Shown here piece after piece: positions 18,961 through 26,396 of a DNA stretch of 64,000 nucleotides (positions are counted from its first letter, which is position 1; every line of letters starts with the position of its first letter). The DNA lies in contig NZ_CP014945.1 in assembly GCF_001606025.1 (NCBI RefSeq), forward strand, positions 3,268,540 to 3,332,539, in the 5' to 3' direction. This DNA is from Psychrobacter alimentarius (GTDB lineage Bacteria > Pseudomonadota > Gammaproteobacteria > Pseudomonadales > Moraxellaceae). Below the pieces are notes generated by a model that saw only the letters and a program-made list of their open reading frames with translations, was not told where the DNA came from and did no database searches. Both the position numbers and the translations under genes were made by a program.

Positions 18961-19066
18961 AACGCTCTGCTGATATTCATTTTTCTTGCTGGCTGTGCCT
19001 ATGCATACAGAGGCTACAAAAAATTGATATCAGCAGTACCGTAGCGTTTTTATAGTATGTTGACCA
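18931..19066. repeat. Dispersed palindromic element, copy 2
   Basis: The inner arms are CTGCTGATAT (18967-18976) and ATATCAGCAG (19027-19036), a perfect 10-bp inverted repeat. The core is CTTGCTGGCTGTGCC...ACAGAGGCT. The outer ends are TATAGTCAGTAAAAC on the left and TATAGTATGTTGACCATA on the right, with AACGCT/AGCGTT just inside. It aligns over its whole length with copy 4 in reverse orientation. The left end enters the predicted start of the hypothetical membrane protein gene. Confidence 0.75.
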
Positions 19067-19109
19067 TAACTAAAAATGAATTGTGAAGAATGACAGTAGT
19101 AGACAGTAA

Positions 19110-19144
19110 AAAAGGTAGATTATACAAGTGATAATCTACCTTTT
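19110..19144 (-). terminator. Terminator after hisH
   Basis: AAAAGGTAGATTAT and ATAATCTACCTTTT form a perfect 14-bp stem around a 7-base loop, with a T run on the minus strand. It lies 36 bases beyond the hisH stop. Confidence 0.82.
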
Positions 19145-19180
19145 GCTAAATTAAATCGTCCACTCGCGTTGATCGTCTAT

Positions 19181-19816
19181 TTACACATTCCACTCTACAA
19201 AATTCTTTAATAACTGCAAGCCATCGGTATGGCTTTTTTCTGGATGAAACTGAGTCGCAAACAAGTTATCTTGAATCACACTGGCACAAAACGGTTGACC
19301 ATAATCACATACCGCCGCCACTTGCGCGCTGTCGCTAGGCTCGCAATAATAGCTGTGTACAAAGTAAAAATGCGCATTGTCTTCGATACCCTGCCACAGT
19401 GGATGGTCAAAATCCATACCGCTGATGGTATTCCAACCCATATGTGGTACTTTGATGGTTGCGCCTTGCTCATCTGTCCACGTCGGATCGAACGCTTTTA
19501 CTTGGCCTTTTAAAATATCAAGACAAGCGGTGCCGCCGTTTTCAGTAGATTGCTCAAATAACGCTTGCATACCGACGCAGATGGCCATCACAGGCTTGTT
19601 AAATATTGCCTGCCGTACGACGTCATCAATGCCTGCATCACACATGCCAGCGATACAGTCACGCATGGCACCGACACCTGGGAAGACGATCTTGTCTGCT
19701 GCTGCCACGACTTTTGGGTCGTTGGTGATCGTAACGTCAGCACCGACATTGGATAGCGCCTTGCTCACAGAGTGCAGGTTACCCATGCCATAATCTAATA
19801 ATGCTACTTTGGTCAT
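19181..19816 (-). CDS. hisH: Imidazole glycerol phosphate synthase, glutaminase subunit
   Basis: HisH releases ammonia from glutamine for HisF in histidine synthesis. It is 211 aa, a class I amidotransferase with [16 protein letters not shown] at the N-terminus, the catalytic Cys in [14 protein letters not shown], and His/Glu in [14 protein letters not shown]. It starts within the stop of hisB (TAATG overlap), so the two are translated together. hisF and hisA are not in the window. Confidence 0.96.
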   Translation of the reverse strand: MTKVALLDYGMGNLHSVSKALSNVGADVTITNDPKVVAAADKIVFPGVGAMRDCIAGMCDAGIDDVVRQAIFNKPVMAICVGMQALFEQSTENGGTACLDILKGQVKAFDPTWTDEQGATIKVPHMGWNTISGMDFDHPLWQGIEDNAHFYFVHSYYCEPSDSAQVAAVCDYGQPFCASVIQDNLFATQFHPEKSHTDGLQLLKNFVEWNV

Positions 19817-20463
19817 TAAAACGCCTCTTTAGTCGATGGCAGGGTATTGAGCGCGCGCTCATCATACTCACAAGCCATACGTAGCGCACGTGCAAACGCT
19901 TTAAAAGTTGATTCGATCTGATGATGGCTGTTTTTGCCTTTAAGATTGTCCAAATGCACCGTCATCCATGAGTGGTTGACGAAGCCATAAAAGAACTCGC
20001 TAAACAAATCAACATCGAAACGGCCGACGTGCGAGCGCGTGAATGGGATGTCCATATGCAGACCTGGGCGACCTGAAAGATCCACAACGGCACGGGTGAG
20101 CGACTCATCTAATGGCGCATAAAAATGCCCATAACGGCGAATGCCTTTTTTATCGCCAAGTGCTTTGTTAAAGGCTTGTCCAAGCGTGATGCCCGTGTCT
20201 TCGACACTATGATGGTCATCGATAAAGGTATCGCCAGTACATTTGATGTCCAAATCAAACAAACCGTGACGCTTAATTTGATCGATCATATGATCCAAAA
20301 ATGGCACACCCGTGTCTACCACGCCTTTACCCGTTCCATCAAGGTTGACGGTACAAGTGATTTGCGTTTCGGCAGTATTGCGTTCCACTGTTGCGATACG
20401 CTCAGGGCGACCATATAAATTTAGGTTTGTTGCTTGATTTTGCTCAGTTGCATTGGCTGTCAT
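19816..20463 (-). CDS. hisB: Imidazoleglycerol-phosphate dehydratase
   Basis: HisB catalyses the dehydration of imidazoleglycerol phosphate in histidine synthesis. It is 215 aa, the monofunctional form without a phosphatase domain. It has the metal-binding motifs [29 protein letters not shown] and [23 protein letters not shown]. It starts with a Gln/Asn-rich leader of about 17 residues before the conserved [14 protein letters not shown]. It forms an operon with hisH downstream. Confidence 0.96.
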   Translation of the reverse strand: MTANATEQNQATNLNLYGRPERIATVERNTAETQITCTVNLDGTGKGVVDTGVPFLDHMIDQIKRHGLFDLDIKCTGDTFIDDHHSVEDTGITLGQAFNKALGDKKGIRRYGHFYAPLDESLTRAVVDLSGRPGLHMDIPFTRSHVGRFDVDLFSEFFYGFVNHSWMTVHLDNLKGKNSHHQIESTFKAFARALRMACEYDERALNTLPSTKEAF

Positions 20464-20824
20464 GGCTATTCTCTATCCGTTTTTTATCAGTGAAAAGCGG
20501 TCAATTATAAATAGGACAAAATATCGCCCATTACTGTATATTACCTCGCCGTTAGTGCTTCGATCAGCACCAGCAAAAAATGATATATACAAATAATATC
20601 AATATATTAGGGTTTGTACGTACGACGTATTATTTAGCTTCATCATAGCAAACCCTAACATTTACCGCCACGACCAAGCGTCAAACCACGCACAAATTTG
20701 TGTCATTCTGCTAAAATAGTGACTTTAATTTAATCAATCATCACCGAAACTTAATCAATCATCACCGACTCTATCATGCCGCGCTGTATCGGCTTATAAA
20801 AACGGTCTGTTTATAGGAATTCAC
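20464..20824. other. Divergent intergenic region hisB / GNAT gene
   Basis: No gene is seen. It contains a 10-bp inverted repeat TTAGGGTTTG (20607-20616) / CAAACCCTAA (20649-20658) with a 32-base gap, an extended -10 like TGCTAAAAT near 20709, and two direct copies of TTAATCAATCATCACCGA at 20730-20747 and 20751-20768. Confidence 0.6.
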
Positions 20825-21247
20825 ATGCCTTTAGAAGCGATTGCCATCAATAGCTTGAATACGCCCCTGATTAAAAAGCCTGCCCGCGAGAATGAGCTAT
20901 CAGAGCGTCTGCACGCCTTATATGACAGTGATGATGCGCAGCCTACTGGCGAAGAAGTCTTAAGCCTCGTTGAGCAAGGCTTTAAACGCGGGCAATATCT
21001 CTACGTCGGTATGTTCAATGATAAACCGATCGCCGCCGTTGCTTGTTTCGACGATGGACAAACCGATGCCAAACGTTTGCAATACCTAACGGTCCATCCT
21101 CAAAACCGTGACCGCGCCATCGACGCAAAGTTCATCAAACTGGTCTATGATGCCGAGGTCAAAAAAGGCGTCCGTGAATTCGTCCCTGCCGATGCCGATA
21201 TTCATCGCATTATGAGCGAGTGCGAATTATTGCGAGTTAAAGGCTGA
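20825..21247 (+). CDS. GNAT-fold protein, possibly PanZ-like
   Basis: This 140-aa protein looks like a small GNAT acetyltransferase fold: YVGMFNDKPIAAVACF is a typical beta2-beta3 hairpin, and RLQYLTVHPQNRDRAIDAKFIKLV resembles beta4 and the acetyl-CoA loop, though the usual Q/RxxGxG/A signature is degraded (PQNRDRA). The size and form recall PanZ/PanM, the acetyl-CoA sensor that matures aspartate decarboxylase. That assignment is tentative, since no panD neighbour is present. The ATG follows AGGAATTCAC. Direct repeats lie just upstream. Confidence 0.6.
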   Translation: MPLEAIAINSLNTPLIKKPARENELSERLHALYDSDDAQPTGEEVLSLVEQGFKRGQYLYVGMFNDKPIAAVACFDDGQTDAKRLQYLTVHPQNRDRAIDAKFIKLVYDAEVKKGVREFVPADADIHRIMSECELLRVKG

Positions 21248-21370
21248 ATGAGGCATAAAAGCCATTGATTTTGACCAAATCAAATTATTTATGATCTTTT
21301 ATCATATATAATGCAGAAATAGCTTGACAGTGGCTCGTATATTTAGTTTAATAGCGTCCTCAACGAAGAC

Positions 21371-21446
21371 GGCTCGATAGCTCAGTAGGTAGAGCAACGG
21401 ATTGAAAATCCGTGTGTCGGCAGTTCGATCCTGCCTCGAGCCACCA
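21371..21446 (+). tRNA. tRNA-Phe (GAA)
   Basis: 76 bases including the encoded CCA. The acceptor stem is GGCTCGA/TCGAGCC, the D-loop is AGCTCAGTAGGTAGAGC, the anticodon GAA is at 21404-21406 within GGATTGAAAATCC, and the T-arm is GGCAGTTCGATCCTGCC. All stems pair. Confidence 0.97.
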
Positions 21447-21462
21447 TTCGTTACTAGATTCT

Positions 21463-21498
21463 AAAAAGCCCCGAACAGCGATGTTTGGGGCTTTTTTT
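21463..21498 (+). terminator. Terminator after tRNA-Phe
   Basis: AAAAAGCCCC and GGGGCTTTTTTT, with AACA/TGTT continuing the stem. It lies 16 bases after the tRNA end and may also serve the convergent gene at 21527. Confidence 0.85.
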
Positions 21499-21526
21499 AT
21501 GTCTACAATATTTTAAACAGGACTGC

Positions 21527-21874
21527 TTACGACAAGCGTCTTCGCAACAAGACCTCACAGCGCTCGCGTGAGTCCAAATCATAAATCGTTGCGCGGTAAT
21601 CAATGCCGTGACGCCCTTCAAAAAACACCACTCGATCACCCACAGATAGGAAGCAAGAAGTACGAGCATCATAAATAAACCCATCAATGACAAACGCCAA
21701 ATCACGGTCAATCTCTCTGACTGTGTAGGTCTCGCCTTGCGGTACTAAGTTTTCGAACCACGCACTATGGGCAACTGGCGTCGCTAAAGTCCCTACCGTC
21801 AACATTGCCGACATGGTGATGCCAATTTTTGACGACCTCATAAAAGATGAGCAAAGGGTCAGTATGTTATTCAT
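21527..21874 (-). CDS. Small secreted hypothetical protein
   Basis: I do not recognise this protein. From the ATG at 21874 it is 115 aa. A signal peptide is evident (KIGITMSAMLTVGTLATP, then AHSA as a signal peptidase I site). The mature part of about 75 residues contains ETYTVREIDRDLAFVIDGF, one Cys in RTSCFLSVGDRV, and a second Cys in RERCEVLLRRRLS; these two could form a disulfide. The frame is open to 21910, and a start at 21841 would give a more typical short n-region. It probably acts in the periplasm; the role is unknown. Confidence 0.55.
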   Translation of the reverse strand: MNNILTLCSSFMRSSKIGITMSAMLTVGTLATPVAHSAWFENLVPQGETYTVREIDRDLAFVIDGFIYDARTSCFLSVGDRVVFFEGRHGIDYRATIYDLDSRERCEVLLRRRLS

Positions 21875-21923
21875 GATAGATGGAATCCTGATGATTGATT
21901 GCGCTGGCACGCTTGCCGTATTT

Positions 21924-22069
21924 TATAGTGAGTTCAATCTAAAAACGAGTCAGCTTGACTAGAATGATTTTTTTGCAGCCTCTGTGTGCGTAGGCACAGC
22001 AAGCAAGAAAAATTCATTCTAGTTCAGCGTTGGCCTATAATGGTTCTGTTTTATTTAGAGTCGACTATA
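21924..22069. repeat. Dispersed palindromic element, copy 3
   Basis: The inner arms ACTAGAATGA (21958-21967) and TCATTCTAGT (22014-22023) are a perfect inverted repeat. The core on the plus strand reads GCAGCCTCTGT...GGCACAGCAAGCAAGAA, the reverse of copies 1, 2 and 6. The outer ends are TATAGTGAGTTCAATC and GAGTCGACTATA. Confidence 0.75.
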
Positions 22070-22185
22070 TAACAACTCGTCTGCAAATCACGCTCAAACT
22101 GTCACAGCTGTACAACATTTTTGGCCTGTTTTTTCAACCGCTTGGCTCAGTATACTAAATATCCATAGTCTTAGCAGGTGATGTG

Positions 22186-22686
22186 ATGAGAGAGTTTGAT
22201 TACGATTTGGATTATAAGCATTTAAATTTACGGGCGCAGCCTGAGCTGTATCGAGTCGGGCGCGGCGAGCAAGGCGTCTTGTTGGTTGAGCCTTATAAGT
22301 CTGAAATACTGCCACACTGGCGCTTTGCCACGCCTGACATTGCCAAAGAGAGCAGTGAGACGATCTATCAGATGTTTTTGGATTATCTGGCAGCGGATGA
22401 TTTTGTCGGTGCGGACATGGCGCGTAAATTTATTCAAATGGGTTATACCCGTGCGCGTCGTTATGCTAATCATAAAGGTGGTAAAAAATACAAAGGCCCC
22501 GTACCTGATGATAAAAAAGGTCAAAGCGGTGCGCATGGACGCGACGAGCTGCCGCGGCAAGTAGAAGACCCAATCAAGGCAGAATCAGCACGTATTTTTA
22601 AAGCGAAATGGGACGAATGCCGTGAGAATAAAGACTATTTAAAAATGAAAAAAGCCCATCGCGAGCGCTATAAAGACATTGAGTAA
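22186..22686 (+). CDS. DUF4385 family protein
   Basis: The function is unknown. The protein of about 166 aa matches the DUF4385 pattern: FDYDLDYKHLNLRAQPELY, GRGEQGVLLVEPYKSEILP, HWRFATPDIA and DFVGADMARKFIQMGYTRAR. It ends in a charged Lys/Arg/Glu-rich segment. GTG at 22183 is possible, but the ATG at 22186 is better placed after GCAGGTGAT. Family members often sit alone in diverse bacteria, so context gives no clue. It is convergent with the EamA gene 11 bases away. Confidence 0.85.
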   Translation: MREFDYDLDYKHLNLRAQPELYRVGRGEQGVLLVEPYKSEILPHWRFATPDIAKESSETIYQMFLDYLAADDFVGADMARKFIQMGYTRARRYANHKGGKKYKGPVPDDKKGQSGAHGRDELPRQVEDPIKAESARIFKAKWDECRENKDYLKMKKAHRERYKDIE

Positions 22687-22697
22687 ACGCCTATTTC

Positions 22698-23558
22698 CTA
22701 TTTGGCAAAACGTAGCAACACAGCACCTACTAAGGTTGTGAAGGTTGAAAGTACTTTTACCAGATTAAGCCGCTCTTTGAGGAAGAAAACACCGATTAAT
22801 AAAGCAAAAACGATGCTGGTTTCTCGTAAAGCTGTGACTAGTGCGATAGGGGCTTGGGTAAACGCCCATGTGACAATGGCATAAGCGATAAAAGACGCGC
22901 TACCGCCGAATAGGAATACACTGCGGCCTTTTGTTGCTATGGTTTTTAGAGCCGTTTGTGCGCTGAGCGATAAGTAAATACCCATCAGAAAGCCATTACC
23001 AATCGCCAGACAGCTAAAAAATCCTAACGACGTGCCTGAGATGCGAGCGCCTAAACCATCAATCAAAGAATAACTGGCAATGAACAAGCCTGTTGTTAAT
23101 GCAAGTAGCGCGGCCTGATTGTTTTTTTGTCCATCTGCTTGTCTGACCAAAGCCAGACTGATAATACCGCCACCTATAATGAGAATAGCCAGTGTCTGTA
23201 TGAGATCGAGGTGAACACCTAACATGGTCACAGAAAATAGGGCGACAATCAACGGTGCTGACCCACGGGCAATGGGATAGACTTGGGTTAAATCCCCGGT
23301 TTCATAAGACTTTAGCAGAAACAACTGATAGCCGAAATGAAGCAAGATACCCGCTGCTAGATATGGCATACTTTCGAAAGCTGGCATTGGGACAAAGAAT
23401 AGAACTAACAATGCAATGGGCATATGACCCAGAACAACGGCGCCCATACTCACTTGTTTATCAGAGCCACTTTTGACTAAAGCGTTCCAAGCAGCGTGCA
23501 ACACAGCTGCGCCAATCACGGCAACAAACACCAATGTACTCATGACTGAAATCCTCAT
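22698..23558 (-). CDS. EamA/DMT-family transporter
   Basis: This is an inner-membrane permease of the drug/metabolite transporter superfamily. The 286-aa protein has about ten hydrophobic helices in two EamA repeats, with QVYPIARGSAPLIVALFSV at the end of the first and ALVTALRETSIVFALLIGVF in the second, both typical of the family. The substrate is unknown. The first residues MRISVMSTLVFVAVIG suggest that MSTLV is an alternative start. Confidence 0.86.
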   Translation of the reverse strand: MRISVMSTLVFVAVIGAAVLHAAWNALVKSGSDKQVSMGAVVLGHMPIALLVLFFVPMPAFESMPYLAAGILLHFGYQLFLLKSYETGDLTQVYPIARGSAPLIVALFSVTMLGVHLDLIQTLAILIIGGGIISLALVRQADGQKNNQAALLALTTGLFIASYSLIDGLGARISGTSLGFFSCLAIGNGFLMGIYLSLSAQTALKTIATKGRSVFLFGGSASFIAYAIVTWAFTQAPIALVTALRETSIVFALLIGVFFLKERLNLVKVLSTFTTLVGAVLLRFAK

Positions 23559-23856
23559 TTTTGTGAGATTGTGACTGTGATGGACAGTGGTTGCGCTTGT
23601 GAGAGAAACAAAAACGCGAGATATAAGGTTGAATGGCTTAAAAGGACGTCAACACCAATCACTCAAATGAAAACCTTTATAAAGATAGCGAATAAACATG
23701 CAACCTATTATTAAATAATCTACAACACTTCGAAAATTAAAAAATTTGATAATAGTCAGCTATAAACAGATGTGGCAACGATTGAACAATTTATTGTGTT
23801 ACGCTAATGAGCAATCACCATTTTATTTAAAAATCCTTATCCTTGGACAACCAATA

Positions 23857-24549
23857 ATGACAATAGACAATAAAAAACTTTTGATTTTTGACTTTGATGG
23901 CACCTTGATCGATAGTGTACCCGATTTGGCCGATGCGACCAACGCGATGTTGACCACACTTGGCAAAGATACCTACCCTATCGACACGATACGCAATTGG
24001 ATAGGGAACGGCTCGCGTCTACTCGTTGAACGCGCTTTGGTTGGCAAAGTAGACGTGGCAGAAGGCGATCTAACGGTCGAGGAAGCCGATCATGCCGAGC
24101 AACTATTTTTTGAGGCGTATACTAAGATTGGTGGTAGCAAAACCATCGCCTATCCTGATGTCGATAGCGGCCTAAAAAAACTGCATGCCGCGGGTTACAC
24201 GCTTGCTTTGGTAACCAATAAGCCCATTCGTTTTGTCCCAAAAATACTGCAGACCTTTGGCTGGCAAGACCTGTTTAGTGAAGTGATGGGCGGTGATAGT
24301 CTGCCTACCAAAAAACCAGATTCAGCGCCTCTATTGCACGTCTGTACTCAACTGGGGATTATTCCTGACCAAGCGATTATGATTGGCGATTCTAAAAACG
24401 ACATCTTGGCGGGTCAAAACGCCAATATGGACACGCTTGGTCTGTCTTATGGTTATAATTATGGGCAAGATATCCGCGAGTTAAACCCGACCGCAGCGTT
24501 TGATCATTTTGCCGATTTGGTTGAGTGGATTATGCAAACTAACGCTTAA
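23857..24549 (+). CDS. gph: Phosphoglycolate phosphatase (HAD family)
   Basis: Gph removes phosphate from 2-phosphoglycolate, a product of DNA 3'-end repair. From the ATG at 23857 it is 230 aa, matching the family. HAD motif I is FDFDGTLIDS, motif II is LVTNK, the Lys region is LPTKKPDSAPL, and motif IV is MIGDSKNDILAG. The frame is open to a TTG at 23746, but that leader does not resemble the family and is rejected as start. Confidence 0.9.
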   Translation: MTIDNKKLLIFDFDGTLIDSVPDLADATNAMLTTLGKDTYPIDTIRNWIGNGSRLLVERALVGKVDVAEGDLTVEEADHAEQLFFEAYTKIGGSKTIAYPDVDSGLKKLHAAGYTLALVTNKPIRFVPKILQTFGWQDLFSEVMGGDSLPTKKPDSAPLLHVCTQLGIIPDQAIMIGDSKNDILAGQNANMDTLGLSYGYNYGQDIRELNPTAAFDHFADLVEWIMQTNA

Positions 24550-24595
24550 TTGATAAAAAATCGCACTATAAATACCAGCTCTCAAATGGTGGTTA

Positions 24596-26179
24596 TTATT
24601 TACCACGATAGCTGAGTGCTTCTGACACATGCGCGCTGGTAATATCAATACTTGCTGCAAGATCGGCAATCGTCCTTGCCACTCGTAGTACACGATGATA
24701 GCCGCGCGCGGACAAGTTTAGGCGCTGCTGTGCGAGTTGTAATAATTGCTGTTCACTCTCTCCTAACTGGATGTATTGATCAATCTCACTAGGGCTAAGC
24801 TCATTATTCACTTTCTGCTGCCGCTTCAATTGATACTCATAAGCCGTCGCGACCCGAGCACGCACCTGCTTGGAAGTCTCTCCTGCTTGAGAATTTTGCA
24901 AATCTGCAATCGGTAGCGCTGGCACCGTGATATGCAAATCAATGCGGTCCAGTAGCGGACCTGACAACTTATCTTGATAGCGCCTGATCTGTTCTGGCCG
25001 ACAACGACAGCGCCCTGAGGTATCACCATCGTAACCACACGGGCACGGATTCATCGCCGCTACCAATTGAAAATTGGCTGGAAACGTCATTTGTGAGTTA
25101 GCACGACTAATAGTGATTTGCTTGGCTTCTAACGGTTGGCGCAATACTTCTAATACCGTACGATCAAATTCTGGCAATTCATCGAGGAACAAAACGCCTT
25201 TGTTGGCGAGTGTAATCTCGCCAGGTTTGGGACGTGAACCACCACCAACCAATGCCACTGCTGATATGGTGTGATGCACTTGTCTAAAAGGTCGCGTGCC
25301 ATAATCATAATTACTATCGGCAACCGAATATGTGCTGGCAACTTCTAACGCATCCTCAGGACTCAAATCTGGCAAGATGGTCGGTAGTCGTGAAGCCATT
25401 AATGTTTTGCCTGAACCGGGCGGCCCCGTGAAGAGTAATGAATGCCCGCCTGCTGCTGCAATCTCTAGCGCACGCCTCGCATGATGCTGTCCTTTCACAT
25501 CGGCTAAATCTACTTGATAGCCGACTTGCTGCGGCGCGGGACTTGGCTGCACCACCTGCAATTGCTTATCCAAATCGGTAACACCTGACAAAGACCGTAA
25601 ATGGTCACAAACGTCTTTTAAGCTGGGCGCAGCAAGTATGGTTATGCCGTCGACTCGACTAGCCTCAGCACCATTGTGGCTCGGTACAATGAGGTGCGGG
25701 GTCGCTTGCAATGTAGGTAGTGCCGCGCTCAGCGCTTTTTCTTTGTCTTCGACTGCTTGTTGCGACATCTTGAGCGCCAATCCTTCCGCTTTGATCGCAC
25801 GTGCAACTGCTAGGCTACCCGTCACTTGTCTCAACTCGCCATTGAGTGCCAACTCACCGATAAACTCAAACCCTGATAGCACGTCTGGTGCTAACTGTCC
25901 GCTTGCCGCCAATATACCTATCGCAATGGGCAAATCCAAACGAGCACCATCTTTAGGCAAGTCAGCGGGTGCCAGATTGATCGTTAGACGCCGATTGGGA
26001 AACTGAAAACCAGAATTAAGAATCGCAGAACGCACGCGATCTTTACTTTCTCGTACCGCCGCTTCAGGCAGGCCAACGATGGTCAGGGCTGGCAAGCCTT
26101 GTGATAAATGTACCTCAATGATGACTTTGGGTGCATGCAAACCGACGACTGAACGGGTATAAACTTGAGCAAACGACAT
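24596..26179 (-). CDS. comM: Mg-chelatase-like AAA ATPase ComM/YifB
   Basis: ComM is a hexameric helicase that drives branch migration during natural transformation. It is 527 aa. The N-terminal Lon-like ChlI domain begins YTRSVVGLHAPKVIIEVH and includes GLPEAAVRESKDRVRSA; the AAA+ domain has Walker A FTGPPGSGKTLMASR and Walker B GVLFLDELPEFDR, and a Zn-like Cys cluster is in MNPCPCGYDGDTSGRCRC. All motifs are intact. With dprA elsewhere in the window, this hints at competence, though both genes are widespread. Confidence 0.93.
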   Translation of the reverse strand: MSFAQVYTRSVVGLHAPKVIIEVHLSQGLPALTIVGLPEAAVRESKDRVRSAILNSGFQFPNRRLTINLAPADLPKDGARLDLPIAIGILAASGQLAPDVLSGFEFIGELALNGELRQVTGSLAVARAIKAEGLALKMSQQAVEDKEKALSAALPTLQATPHLIVPSHNGAEASRVDGITILAAPSLKDVCDHLRSLSGVTDLDKQLQVVQPSPAPQQVGYQVDLADVKGQHHARRALEIAAAGGHSLLFTGPPGSGKTLMASRLPTILPDLSPEDALEVASTYSVADSNYDYGTRPFRQVHHTISAVALVGGGSRPKPGEITLANKGVLFLDELPEFDRTVLEVLRQPLEAKQITISRANSQMTFPANFQLVAAMNPCPCGYDGDTSGRCRCRPEQIRRYQDKLSGPLLDRIDLHITVPALPIADLQNSQAGETSKQVRARVATAYEYQLKRQQKVNNELSPSEIDQYIQLGESEQQLLQLAQQRLNLSARGYHRVLRVARTIADLAASIDITSAHVSEALSYRGK

Positions 26180-26396
26180 GATGGCTTCCTAATGTAGGTA
26201 GAGGATGATGATAAAGTATTATGGATTAGTGCGCAAATGTCGTGTCTTAAGGTTCGATTTATTTACTGGCATAGATATCAAAAATTGTTATATGATAAAT
26301 GGGCAATAAAAGGATTTTATTGATCATATAAAGCTCAATGATGGCTGTTTTTCTGCAGCTTTATACAACCCTACTTAACCATGGATGGATAAGCTT

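Noticed and set aside
18931..19066. Insertion sequence with transposase
   Set aside because: The element is about 136 bp and non-coding, with no transposase gene in it or in its sister copies.
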